The translations under genes and the position numbers were made by a program. DNA of 64,000 bases from JAPOXR01 sp964291445 (GTDB taxonomy: Bacteria > Pseudomonadota > Alphaproteobacteria > Rhodobacterales > Rhodobacteraceae), in NCBI GenBank assembly GCA_964291445.2, contig OZ219862.1, positions 434,001-498,000 on the forward strand, in the 5' to 3' direction. The notes beneath the pieces are model-generated. The model ran no database searches. It was not told the DNA's origin and saw nothing but the letters and a program-made list of their open reading frames with translations. Positions 7,535 through 16,200 of this stretch are shown one piece after another; the stretch's first letter is position 1, and each line of letters starts with the position of its first letter.

Positions 7535-9133
7535 TCATTCTTGCGGACGGATTTTGTGGATGAACGTGCTGTCCAGGGCACCGTGTTCGTAAGCTATGCC
7601 GTCGCGTGCGGCCCAGGTCGCTATTTCATGATGAATCGGAACCAACGCATATTCCTGCATCGCGATGTCGGTCGCCTGAATGAAGGCCATTTCGCCCACG
7701 GCAATGTCCATCGAAGATCGTCCATCTTCGATCAGCTTATCGACTTCCGGGTTGCTGTAACCGTTGCGGTTGCCCGGTCCATAACCGCGCTCTTGCTGCT
7801 TGGTGTGAATGAAAATCCGCAGCGGGTGCGAAGGCTCGCCCGAACCATTTGCATAGCCGGACATGGCAGCGGTGAATTCAGGCGTGTCACCCGGCCCACC
7901 GCGCGAGAAGCGCTTAAAAAAGACCGAGGCAGGCATGGTCTCGACACTGGTGTCGATACCGATGCGCGACAGCATCTGCGCGATGGCCTCGAGAATCCGT
8001 GTGTCGTTTGAATAGCGACCAGCTGGCCCATGGATGGTCAGTTTGAACCCGTCGCCATAGCCTGCTTCGGCCAGCAATTCCTTTGCACGGTCCGGATCAT
8101 GAGCATCTGGTTCGAGATTGGTGGAGTAGCCTATGTAACCCTCGGGCGAAAACTGACCTGCAGGCGCGGACAGCCCGTCCATCACACGGTCCGCAATGGC
8201 CTGGCGATTAATCGCCAGAGACACGGCTTCGCGCACGCGAATGTCCTGAAAGGGCGAGGCAATCGGATTGCCGTCATGATCAGTGACATAGGGTTTGATC
8301 GGGTCATTGGTCATGTGCAACGTCATGTAGAGCAGACGGTTGGATACTGACTTGAAGACCGACAGCCCTCCACGGCTTTCCAAATTTGGCAAGTCAGCGG
8401 GCGCTACCCTCTCGATGAAATCCACGTCACCGGCGATAAGCGCGGCTGCCCTGGTTGTGCCGTCGCCAATGGGGCGAATGACGACATTGTCCCAATCAAC
8501 TGCCGCTCCCCAATAGCCGTCATTGCGCGACAATTCGATCATGTCGCCGGGCAGCCATTTGATGAATGTGAAAGGGCCCGTACCGAGAGATGCCGCGCCG
8601 ATGTTGAAATCCTCAGTCGTGGCATCGACGAACGCGGAGTCGATAATCGAAATCCGCGACATGTCGTTCGGTGTGAAAGGGTAAGGTTTCTCGGTCGAAA
8701 TCCGCAACGTCAGGTCATCGACAACTTCAAAGGTCTTGCCCTTGATGAAGGTAGCGAAACTGGACGGGCTGTTGGGCACATTCGCCGCGCGCTGCATCGT
8801 GGCGACCACATCTTCAGCGGTAAATGCCGCGCCATTGTGAAAGGTTACACCGGGACGCAACTTGAACTCCCAGGTGCGCTCATCAATTGGCTCCCAAGAC
8901 GTGGCAAGCCCGGGGACGAGGTTCTGGTTCACATCCTGAAGGACCAGCGCATCATAGACCTGCGTCGCCATTGAGTTGTTGATGGTCAGGTTCTGATAAT
9001 GCGGGTCCATGGATGTGGGTTCGGCCGCCAGAGCCACCGTCAAGTCGTTTGCCGACACTGGTCCGGCCAAAAACCCGAGACAGGTCGCCGCAGCGGTCAG
9101 CAGAGTCGCTGGATTATTGATGGACTTTATCAT
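7535..9133 (-). CDS. dipeptide/oligopeptide ABC transporter substrate-binding protein
   Basis: A 532-residue SBP_bac_5-family periplasmic protein. I chose ATG 9133 because it follows an AAAGGG ribosome-binding site and begins a good signal peptide (MIKSINNPATLLTAAATC, cleavage after SAN). The open frame extends 51 codons further upstream without support. Family blocks include AAEPTSMDPHY at the mature N-terminus, WEFKLRPGVTFHNG, and a DARV-like AVSLAINRQAI segment. It would capture the substrate for the DppBCDF-type machinery encoded downstream. It lies in a block less GC-rich than its surroundings, together with a hydrolase and a regulator, so the system is probably a horizontally acquired uptake/catabolic unit. 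Confidence 0.94.
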   Translation of the reverse strand: MIKSINNPATLLTAAATCLGFLAGPVSANDLTVALAAEPTSMDPHYQNLTINNSMATQVYDALVLQDVNQNLVPGLATSWEPIDERTWEFKLRPGVTFHNGAAFTAEDVVATMQRAANVPNSPSSFATFIKGKTFEVVDDLTLRISTEKPYPFTPNDMSRISIIDSAFVDATTEDFNIGAASLGTGPFTFIKWLPGDMIELSRNDGYWGAAVDWDNVVIRPIGDGTTRAAALIAGDVDFIERVAPADLPNLESRGGLSVFKSVSNRLLYMTLHMTNDPIKPYVTDHDGNPIASPFQDIRVREAVSLAINRQAIADRVMDGLSAPAGQFSPEGYIGYSTNLEPDAHDPDRAKELLAEAGYGDGFKLTIHGPAGRYSNDTRILEAIAQMLSRIGIDTSVETMPASVFFKRFSRGGPGDTPEFTAAMSGYANGSGEPSHPLRIFIHTKQQERGYGPGNRNGYSNPEVDKLIEDGRSSMDIAVGEMAFIQATDIAMQEYALVPIHHEIATWAARDGIAYEHGALDSTFIHKIRPQE

Positions 9134-9188
9134 CTTTTTATCCCTTTCGTTGATTTTCGGTTGTTTCCTTGGTGATGACGGCCCGGAC

Positions 9189-9998
9189 TCACCGCCGGGC
9201 TTTCGTCGCGAATTCCCTGATCTGCTCGTTGAATAGGTCGGGGTATTCCGCGTAGGAGGCATGACCCGCCTTGGGGAATTCGACATGCTGTGCCTTCGGA
9301 AAGGCCGCGGCCAGCAAAGCGTTCATCTCAGGCGAGATCACGGTGTCCTTGCCACCTGACAAAATGAGTACGGGAACGTTCACGTCCTGGCTGATTTTTG
9401 TGTTGTCAGTTTCCTGACACATTCGGCCACCATCGCGGATACCTTCGATCCGCGCGCTTGCTGCAATTTCAGCCAGGAACCGAATGACGGTTTGGGGGGT
9501 TCCTTCGGGCGTGCTGCGCTTGGCGCGTTCCAGGCCATAGGCCGCATTGACCCCCTCGGATCGGATGCGGTCGACTCTCGTCCCATACCGCGCCATCAGC
9601 GGCTCCCCATTAGGGCGGGCAAAGCCTAGGTGCGTCGAAGACAGCACCAGGCCCGCGGTTGAGGTATCTCGATCAGCCGCCAATTGCGCGGCGACCACAC
9701 CTCCCATCGAATGGCCGACCACGATTGCGTCGTTGACCTTCAGCACTTTCAACAAGGCCTTGGCCGCATCAACATAGTCTTCGATTCTGTCACCGAATAC
9801 ATCGGACGCCCCAAAGCTTGGCGCATCCCAGGCGACAACGCGGAATGAATTCCCCAGCGCCCGAAACAGGTGGGCCCAGCTCTGACTACTGCCATTCATG
9901 CCATGGAGCAAAAAAAGAGCGGGTCCCGCGCCCGCTTCACGATACGCAAGGCGGCCGCCATTGTAGGACATATACTGCAACTCAGGCGTATCCCACAT
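9189..9998 (-). CDS. alpha/beta-fold hydrolase
   Basis: A 269-residue hydrolase with a complete catalytic set. It has the oxyanion-hole HGMNGSSQSW (~34-43), nucleophile elbow GHSMGG, an acid in SGGKDTVI and a histidine in KAGHASYAEYP near the C-terminus. No signal peptide is present, so it is likely cytoplasmic. It lies 55 nt upstream of the binding-protein gene on the same strand and may form one transcript with the importer. A plausible but unproven role is hydrolysis of the imported compound. Start ATG 9998 has AGAGGA about 11 nt upstream; ATG 9971 (MSYNGG) is an alternative. Confidence 0.9.
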   Translation of the reverse strand: MWDTPELQYMSYNGGRLAYREAGAGPALFLLHGMNGSSQSWAHLFRALGNSFRVVAWDAPSFGASDVFGDRIEDYVDAAKALLKVLKVNDAIVVGHSMGGVVAAQLAADRDTSTAGLVLSSTHLGFARPNGEPLMARYGTRVDRIRSEGVNAAYGLERAKRSTPEGTPQTVIRFLAEIAASARIEGIRDGGRMCQETDNTKISQDVNVPVLILSGGKDTVISPEMNALLAAAFPKAQHVEFPKAGHASYAEYPDLFNEQIREFATKARR

Positions 9999-10121
9999 TC
10001 GCGTGATGTCCTCTGGGCATTGACTTCATCAGAGGGCGCCATGGAGTGGCAGAGATGCCCCGGCATCCCGCTGCTACTCAATTGCAGCACAGAAAGTGAC
10101 AACAAAAAAGACTAAAACTTT

Positions 10122-10580
10122 TTACATATCTTTACTCGATGGTTGAGTCTCAAGCTCTCGCATCGACATCAGGGTTTGAGCGAGCTTCAGCACACGGCAA
10201 AACTTGGGATTTTCGAGAAGCGCGTTGCAATAATTACGCCAGGCATCCAGCATCGGCTCGGTCGGGCGAAAATCGCGGCGACGGCGGTCGCCGGTGTCTG
10301 GCAGTTCTTCCAAATAGCCGAGTTCCAAGGCCTCATGTACCGTCGAAGTCACGGTTGGACGACTAAATTCAGAGACTTCTACAAGCTCCGAGATCGTGAA
10401 CCTGCCCTTGGTGAAGTAGAAGTTCATCATGTACCGACGCAGTTCGAACGCGGTGAAGCTGGTATTAAAGAAACGGCGCACTTGGCCAGGTCCATGCTCG
10501 CGTCGATAGACATGGCGCGAACTTTCAAAAGAGGCCTGTGCAAAGCAGAAGCGATGAAACAACGCCCCAGATTCACGCAT
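10122..10580 (-). CDS. MarR/winged-helix-type transcriptional regulator
   Basis: About 152 residues. The segment RFTISELVEVSEFSRPTVTS reads as a helix-turn-helix, followed by a wing-like hairpin with GYLEELPDTGDRRRRDFRPTE, the basic Asp-Gly-Asp-Arg-Arg pattern of MarR proteins. N-terminal helices probably dimerise. ATG 10580 is preceded by GGTGAG with 7-nt spacing; GTG 10592 is a possible alternative. It is the first gene of the minus-strand block containing the hydrolase and peptide importer and probably controls it. The ligand is unknown. The gene is more AT-rich than the chromosome around it. Confidence 0.75.
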   Translation of the reverse strand: MRESGALFHRFCFAQASFESSRHVYRREHGPGQVRRFFNTSFTAFELRRYMMNFYFTKGRFTISELVEVSEFSRPTVTSTVHEALELGYLEELPDTGDRRRRDFRPTEPMLDAWRNYCNALLENPKFCRVLKLAQTLMSMRELETQPSSKDM

Positions 10581-10595
10581 GATCAATCTCACCGT

Positions 10596-10601
10596 ATTAT
10601 A
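10596..10601 (-). promoter_or_regulatory. candidate -10 box (TATAAT) for the MarR-like gene
   Basis: A perfect TATAAT on the minus strand lies 14 nt upstream of the ATG at 10580 (its GTG alternative begins at 10592). No good -35 hexamer is visible about 17 nt upstream, so this could be chance in an AT-rich stretch. If real, the leader would be only a few nucleotides. Confidence 0.3.
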
Positions 10602-10718
10602 GAAAAGTTCTTATACGTTATGCTATTGCTCCAATCGACCATACGCAAGGCCTCTCTCATGACCGGAAGTGATCTTCGCATGGCGCGTCTTTCAAGGCCC
10701 CAGGGCTGCAGGAACGAA

Positions 10719-11216
10719 TCACGCCGCCAGCGCCAGCTCCCGGTTGTCATTGGCAGCCCCGCCCCTGGCCGGCGGCCGCCATGGCTGCCAGCTCCTGGCC
10801 AGCCTGGCCCATGCCCGATCGAAACGGCCCGACTTGGCCAGCGCCCGGAAGGTCAGCACGCCCTGGCAGCCATCTCTGGCCCACCTCTGACCCGAGCGTT
10901 TCATGCGCGAGGTGACCAAAGTTCTATTCGCAGCCTCGACGCTGCCGCTCCCGATGGGATAGCCGGCATCGGCAAGCCGGCAATAGTTCATGCGGTGGCG
11001 GTTGCTCCGGAAGTAGCCGAGCTCGCGGGCAATGATCTTGATACCCACCCCCTTGCGCGCCAGGTAGCGCAGGGCACCCTCCACCTTGCCGGCACCATCC
11101 GGGTGGTGGCGAAGGATGTGGCGCCACTTCTCGAACCAGGCCGTGCCCTCGGCGCTGCCCTCGCCGAAGGCGGCATCGGCCGCCACCTTGATGTGTTGGG
11201 CTGCATGGAAACTATG
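10719..11216 (-). pseudogene. ISKra4-family transposase, 3' fragment
   Basis: An open frame of about 165 codons with no proper start. Homology begins around SFHAAQHIKVAADAAFGEG and contains the ISKra4 C-terminal hallmarks YPIGSGSVEAANRTLVTSRM and KRSGQRWARDGCQGVLTF, ending with a normal stop. The first two thirds of a typical ~450-residue ISKra4 transposase are missing. The break coincides with a 20-bp perfect palindrome at 11212-11231. It marks the right border of the dpp-type block and is an inactive remnant. Confidence 0.85.
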
Positions 11217-11231
11217 CCGAATTCGGCATAG
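11212..11231. repeat. 20-bp perfect palindrome at truncated transposase end
   Basis: ctatgccgaattcggcatag reads the same on both strands, with no mismatches and no loop. It sits exactly where the ISKra4 transposase similarity stops. It could be an operator, an integration or resolution hotspot, or a junction created by inverted insertion ends. Confidence 0.8.
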
Positions 11232-11514
11232 TGGTCACACATAGTGATCATACGAGGAGTTCTGGTCGATCGCCACCCGCGACGACAAGACCGATGCCAG
11301 TTTCCCTGCGGCGATTCATCTCGTCAGCGGCGTAATGGTGCAAAGTCGAGCTTAGTCTCTCCGGCTTGTCTACACCGTTACAAAGTTTATGGCTGGATGG
11401 GTGGGTGTTGTACGCGGGACTTCAGGCGACACGGACGGCTTCCTGTTGCAACGCATCTTCTTGCGATACGCTTGCGGAAGTCCCCATCTGCCGAATGCAC
11501 CTTAGGTCAAATCT
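11232..11514. other. leader region of the hydantoinase operon
   Basis: About 280 nt with no gene seen. It must contain the promoter of the hydantoinase operon. I could not pick convincing -35/-10 hexamers. No riboswitch or strong terminator was recognised. Confidence 0.4.
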
Positions 11515-13629
11515 ATGCCACAAGATACTGATATAAAAACAGATATTAACGACTCCAAAGGGCAATGTCGCCTTGGTATAGACGTGGGCGGCACCTTCAC
11601 CGATTTTGCGCTTGCGTATCCGGGCGGAATTGCCAGCTGCAAATTCCTGACCGATCATTCCCGGCCGGAGAAGACCATCCTCGCCGGCATCATGGCCGCG
11701 GCGGATATTGCAGGAGCGAATCCTGGCGCGATCCGGCAGGTCATTCACGGCACGACCCTGGTCACCAATGCGCTGATCGAACGACGCGGGGCCAGGACGG
11801 CCTTCATCACCACCGAAGGTTTTCGTGACGTCATCGAAATGCGCTCGGAGAGCCGTTTTGAACAGTATGATCTCCAGATCGAATTGCCGACGCCGCTTGT
11901 TCCCCGTCAGCACCGGTTCGTGGCCAGGGAGCGGGTAGCGGCCGACGGCGAGATCCTGCTGCCACTTGCCGATGGCGAAGTCGAGCGGATGGTATCAGCC
12001 ATGCGCGACGGGCAATTCGACGCCGTGGCAATCGGCTTCCTGCATTCATATGCGAATGACTGCCATGAACGCCGAATGGCAGAAGCGCTACGACAAGAAC
12101 TGCCCGGACTCTCGGTCTCGCTGTCGTCGGTCGTCTCTTCCCGGATGCGTGAACTTCCCCGCTTCAATACGGTGATCGTCAACGCCTATGTCCGCCCCCT
12201 TGTCGCGGGGTATTTGCGACGCCTGGAGGCAGGCTTGCGCGAGGCAGGAATCGATGCCCCTCTCTACATGCTGCATTCCGGAGGTGGCCTGATCTCGAGC
12301 GACACGGCCATTGAACAACCCGTTCGGCTCCTCGAGTCCGGGCCGGCCGGCGGCGCAACCTTTGCCGGCGGATTTGCCAGGTCGCTGCAGGATGACAGTG
12401 TACTGAGCCTCGACATGGGTGGAACCACTGCCAAGATCTGCCTGATCGAGGAGGGCACACCAAGGACCGCAGACACTTTCGAGATCGCCCGCAGCTACCG
12501 GTTCAGGAAGGGCTCCGGGATGCTGGTCTCCACACCGGCGGTCGAAATGGTCGAGATTGGTGCCGGCGGCGGATCCATTGCCTCGATTGACGGCTTGCGG
12601 CGCATCCAGGTCGGCCCGCGTTCGGCTGGCTCGGATCCGGGTCCAGCCTGCTACCAGCGAGGCGGCCTGGAGCCAACCGTCACCGATGCAAACCTGGTTC
12701 TCGGGCGGCTCGACCCGGACAGGTTTGCCGGCGGGGCAATCCGGCTTGACCTGGACCGCGCCAACGAGGCGCTTGCCGAGCATCTCGGTGGGCCAGGCGG
12801 GTTTGAGATCGGGGAGGCAGCCTTCGGTGCCACGGAAATGGTCGATGAGAACATGGCCAATGCCGCCCGTGCCCACGCGGTGGAGATCGGCCGCAACCTG
12901 GAAGACTTCACGATGGTCGCCTTTGGCGGCGGCGGTCCGCTGCATGCATGTCGGCTGTGCGAGAAACTCGGCATCGGACGGGCGATCGTGCCGCCGATGG
13001 CCGGGATTGGCTCGGCCATCGGGTTCCTGCAGGCGCCGTTTTCCTATGAAGCATCCCGCGGCCTATTCCAGCGCATGGACAGGTTTGATCCGGGCGCGGT
13101 CAACGCGACCATCGCCGCCATGGCCGACGAGGCTGGCAGCTTTGTCGGCAAGGTCGCCGGGGTTTCGCTGCGGCTGACTGCCTTCATGCGCTATTCGGGG
13201 CAAGGATGGGAAATCCCGGTGCCGATTCCACACAAGATTTATGCCGAAGGAGATGTTCCGGCCATCATCGCCTCCTTCGAGTCACAATACCGGGCACTAT
13301 TCGGCCGAAGCATTGACGGTCTTTGCACAGAGATCACCAACTGGTCGCTGGAAATTGCCACCGAAACTCCACCGGTGAAGCCTTCCGACCTGGTTTCGGG
13401 ACGGAAGACGGCAACCGTCGCACGCAGGCGCCGGCTCTTCGACGCCGCAAACCGATGCATGGGTGAGGCCAGCGAAACGGATCGGTCACAACTGGCGGCT
13501 GGCCAGTATATCGATGGCCCGGCAATCATCGTCGAGGATGGGACCTCGACCATCGTCACCTCGGCCTTTCGTGCAATCGGCCAGCCGGATGGCTCCATCC
13601 TGCTGGAACGCAAGGAGGTGGACAAATGA
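11515..13629 (+). CDS. hyuA: hydantoinase/oxoprolinase family protein, A subunit
   Basis: A 704-residue HyuA-type subunit. The N-terminal actin-like nucleotide-binding motif LGIDVGGTFTDF is at residues 20-31, a second phosphate-binding block is at VLSLDMGGTTAKICLI, and GAGGGSIASID and FGGGGPLHA mark the hydantoinase A domain. The C-terminal acetone-carboxylase-like region ends near SGRKTATVARR. Family members catalyse ATP-dependent hydrolysis of 5-oxoproline, N-methylhydantoin or related cyclic amides, together with a B subunit. That subunit follows immediately with an ATGA overlap. The exact substrate cannot be read from sequence. The separate A and B genes match the bacterial two-gene form, not fused eukaryotic oxoprolinase. 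Confidence 0.93.
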   Translation: MPQDTDIKTDINDSKGQCRLGIDVGGTFTDFALAYPGGIASCKFLTDHSRPEKTILAGIMAAADIAGANPGAIRQVIHGTTLVTNALIERRGARTAFITTEGFRDVIEMRSESRFEQYDLQIELPTPLVPRQHRFVARERVAADGEILLPLADGEVERMVSAMRDGQFDAVAIGFLHSYANDCHERRMAEALRQELPGLSVSLSSVVSSRMRELPRFNTVIVNAYVRPLVAGYLRRLEAGLREAGIDAPLYMLHSGGGLISSDTAIEQPVRLLESGPAGGATFAGGFARSLQDDSVLSLDMGGTTAKICLIEEGTPRTADTFEIARSYRFRKGSGMLVSTPAVEMVEIGAGGGSIASIDGLRRIQVGPRSAGSDPGPACYQRGGLEPTVTDANLVLGRLDPDRFAGGAIRLDLDRANEALAEHLGGPGGFEIGEAAFGATEMVDENMANAARAHAVEIGRNLEDFTMVAFGGGGPLHACRLCEKLGIGRAIVPPMAGIGSAIGFLQAPFSYEASRGLFQRMDRFDPGAVNATIAAMADEAGSFVGKVAGVSLRLTAFMRYSGQGWEIPVPIPHKIYAEGDVPAIIASFESQYRALFGRSIDGLCTEITNWSLEIATETPPVKPSDLVSGRKTATVARRRRLFDAANRCMGEASETDRSQLAAGQYIDGPAIIVEDGTSTIVTSAFRAIGQPDGSILLERKEVDK

Positions 13630-15278
13630 GGCTGTCGGCAATCGACAAACAGATCATGTGGAGGCGCCTGATCGCCGTGGTCGAAGAACAGGCATCAACG
13701 CTGGTTCGTACCGCGTTTTCGACCAGCGTGCGCGAGGCCGGCGACCTTTCGGCCGGCCTCTTCGACCGCAAGGCACGCATGATAGCCCAGGCCGTGACCG
13801 GAACCCCGGGTCACGTGAACGCCATGGCCGAAAGCGTCGGCCATTTCGTGCGAGAAATCGGCAGCGACAACATGTGCGAGGGCGATGTCTACGTCACGAA
13901 TGACCCGTGGCTGGGAACCGGTCACCTCCACGACATCACCATGGTCACGCCGGTATTCCGCACCGGCCGGCATATCGGCTTCTTCGCCGCAACCGCCCAT
14001 GTTGTCGATATTGGCGGGCGGGGATTTGGCCCGGATGCGACCGAAATCTTCGAGGAGGGCATGCAGATACCGATCATGCGGTTTGCTGATCGTGGCGAGG
14101 TCGACCGGGTCCTCCTCGAGTTGATCGGCGCCAATGTTCGCACACCTGACCAGACCATCGGCGACATGCACTCGCTTGCCGCCTGCAACGAAGTCGGGGC
14201 GAGGCGGTTGCAATCAATGCTGGACGAGTTCTCGCTGGACGATATTGACGGTCTTGCCGACTACATTGTCGATGCCAGCCGCAATGCCACGCGGGACGCG
14301 ATCGCCGCACTTCCGGACGGGAGTTGGCACCATGACATGCGGGTTGACGGTTATGGCCAGCCCGTGCTCCTCAAGGTCCGGCTGGATATTCGCGGCAACC
14401 GACTTCGCGTCGATTTTGCCGGCACATCGGGAATGAGCCTGCTGGGAGTCAACGTGCCGGAAGTCTACACCCGCGCCTATGCCTGTTTCGGGCTCAAGGT
14501 GGCGATCTCGCCGGAGATACCCAACAACTGGGGCTCGTTGGAGCCGTTCGAAATCACCGCTCCCGAGGGTTCCATCCTGGCGGCGCGGCGGCCGGCCCCG
14601 GTGTCAGTGCGCCATGTGCTCGGCCACCTTGTGCCCGATGTGGTGCTGGGAGCGCTCGACAAGGCGGTACCGGGGCTGGCACCGGCCGAAGGCGCATCAG
14701 CGCTCTGGAACATCCAGATCTCGGCCCGGGCGACCGGACGGCAAGACAGGAGGTCGGATAGCGAGATACTCATGTTCAATTCGGGAGGGACCGGCGCCAG
14801 GCCGGCATCCGACGGCCTGTCGGCCACCGCCTTTCCCTCCGGCGTCTCCACGATGAGCGTGGAGGCCACCGAACATGTCGGCCCCATCATCGTCTGGCGC
14901 AAGGAATTGCGCCCGGACTCCGGTGGACCGGGAGAGTTTCGCGGCGGTCTGGGCCAGGTCATCGAAATCGAGGCGCGGCCAGGCCACGAGTTTCATTTCA
15001 ACGCCATGTTCGACCGCGTCGACTTTCCTGCACGTGGCCGCGGTGGTGGCTGCAATGGATCCCCTGGTCGCGTGGAGATGGCCGATGGCAACCGCCTGGC
15101 GTCAAAGGGACGCCAGTTCGTCAGGGAGGGCGAAAGACTGCGCCTGCTGCTACCGGGAGGGGGCGGCATCGGCGACCCCGGCCGGCGCCGAAGAAAATCG
15201 GTCGAAATGGACCGTGTTGCCGGCTATATCTCGGTTGCGTCGGCACGCGACGATTACGGGCAGGAGAATGTAGAATGA
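13626..15278 (+). CDS. hyuB: hydantoinase/oxoprolinase family protein, B subunit
   Basis: A 550-residue HyuB-type subunit. The diagnostic N-terminal block FSTSVREAGDLSAGLFD is at residues 31-47, then DVYVTNDPWLGTGHLHDI and a C-terminal glycine-rich segment (LLPGGGGIGDPGRR). It acts with HyuA in ATP-dependent opening of a cyclic amide ring. The start overlaps the hyuA stop (ATGA), and its own stop overlaps the next gene in the same way, so the three genes form one translationally coupled operon. Length is typical of the family. Confidence 0.93.
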   Translation: MRLSAIDKQIMWRRLIAVVEEQASTLVRTAFSTSVREAGDLSAGLFDRKARMIAQAVTGTPGHVNAMAESVGHFVREIGSDNMCEGDVYVTNDPWLGTGHLHDITMVTPVFRTGRHIGFFAATAHVVDIGGRGFGPDATEIFEEGMQIPIMRFADRGEVDRVLLELIGANVRTPDQTIGDMHSLAACNEVGARRLQSMLDEFSLDDIDGLADYIVDASRNATRDAIAALPDGSWHHDMRVDGYGQPVLLKVRLDIRGNRLRVDFAGTSGMSLLGVNVPEVYTRAYACFGLKVAISPEIPNNWGSLEPFEITAPEGSILAARRPAPVSVRHVLGHLVPDVVLGALDKAVPGLAPAEGASALWNIQISARATGRQDRRSDSEILMFNSGGTGARPASDGLSATAFPSGVSTMSVEATEHVGPIIVWRKELRPDSGGPGEFRGGLGQVIEIEARPGHEFHFNAMFDRVDFPARGRGGGCNGSPGRVEMADGNRLASKGRQFVREGERLRLLLPGGGGIGDPGRRRRKSVEMDRVAGYISVASARDDYGQENVE

Positions 15279-16030
15279 CAACGGGCAACCCGGTAGCGTT
15301 GGTGACGGGCGGTGCGCAGGGAATTGGGTTTGCCTGTGCCGAGGCGCTGGCCGAGGATGGTCATTTTGTCATCCTGGCAGACATCCAGCAGGACGAGGTG
15401 GCCAAATCTGCGGATCGGCTGGGAGAGTCCGGGGCCGCCATGGTTGCAGATATGGGAAATCCTCGGGCCATTCTCGGGTTGTTTGACCGGGTCGAATCGG
15501 AATTCGGGCCGGTAGCCACCCTGGTCAACAATGCCGGCATCGCCCTGCCCGGCGCTTTCCTCGACTACGATCTGGCGGATTTCCAGAAGGTGATCGGCAT
15601 AAACCTGACTGGCGTGTTCGTTGCCACGCAACGAGCGGCCCGCACGATGATCGAGAAGGGAATCGAGGGCGCCATCGTCAACATGTCATCCATCAACGCC
15701 CTGGTCGCCATCCCGGCGATCCCGGCCTATTGCGCCTCGAAGGGCGGGGTCATGCAATTGACCAAGTCGGCGGCGCTGGCGCTGGCGCCGCACAATATCC
15801 GCGTCAATGCCGTGGGTCCGGGATCGATCGACACCGCCATGTTCGCCGGGATTGCCGCCAGTCGCGACGCCTATGATGCCGCCATGTCCCGCACGCCGCT
15901 CAAGCGACCGGGAACCCCGCGCGAGGTAGGCGACGTGGTCGCGTTCCTGGCTTCCGCGAAGGCCAGTTACATCACCGGCGAGACCATCTACATCGACGGC
16001 GGAAGGCTGCCCCTCAACTATACCTGCTGA
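15275..16030 (+). CDS. short-chain dehydrogenase/reductase (SDR)
   Basis: A 251-residue classical SDR with cofactor motif TGGAQGIG (11-18), NNAG (85-88), catalytic Ser near 138-139 in VNMSS, and YxxxK as Y152/K156. An acidic residue after the second beta strand (ILADI) suggests preference for NAD(H). It is the third gene of the hydantoinase operon (ATGA overlap with hyuB). It probably oxidises or reduces a hydroxy/keto intermediate of the same pathway; the substrate is unknown. FabG-like sequences are similar, but the catabolic operon argues against fatty-acid synthesis. Confidence 0.92.
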   Translation: MTTGNPVALVTGGAQGIGFACAEALAEDGHFVILADIQQDEVAKSADRLGESGAAMVADMGNPRAILGLFDRVESEFGPVATLVNNAGIALPGAFLDYDLADFQKVIGINLTGVFVATQRAARTMIEKGIEGAIVNMSSINALVAIPAIPAYCASKGGVMQLTKSAALALAPHNIRVNAVGPGSIDTAMFAGIAASRDAYDAAMSRTPLKRPGTPREVGDVVAFLASAKASYITGETIYIDGGRLPLNYTC

Positions 16031-16112
16031 ACCCTCGCCGCATGGCGAATCCTAGAACTCCTATCTTTCGGAGTGGAGCAAATCGGCTGAACCCTCGCTG
16101 CACGGCGACTCC
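16026..16112 (+). repeat. imperfect 27-bp direct repeat, 60-bp period
   Basis: Two copies begin at 16026 (ctgaaccctcgccgcatggc) and at 16086 (ctgaaccctcgctgcacggc) and continue to similar gaatcct/gactcct ends, with 4 mismatches in 27. The first copy overlaps the stop codon of the SDR gene. The function is not evident. It lies in the convergent gap between the SDR and ABC-F genes and could be a duplication or a transcription-end structure. Confidence 0.6.
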
Positions 16113-16200
16113 TCTTCCAATGCCGGGGCATGAACGGCCGACTTCCTCCCTTCCGGCCTGGCATCCGCCTTTTCGAGATCGTGTTGGACTGCGTGCGTGG

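Noticed and set aside
10101..10121. AAAAAG/CTTTTT inverted repeat between the hydrolase and MarR-like genes
   Set aside because: AT-only stem in an AT-rich gap; stability too low to support a terminator.
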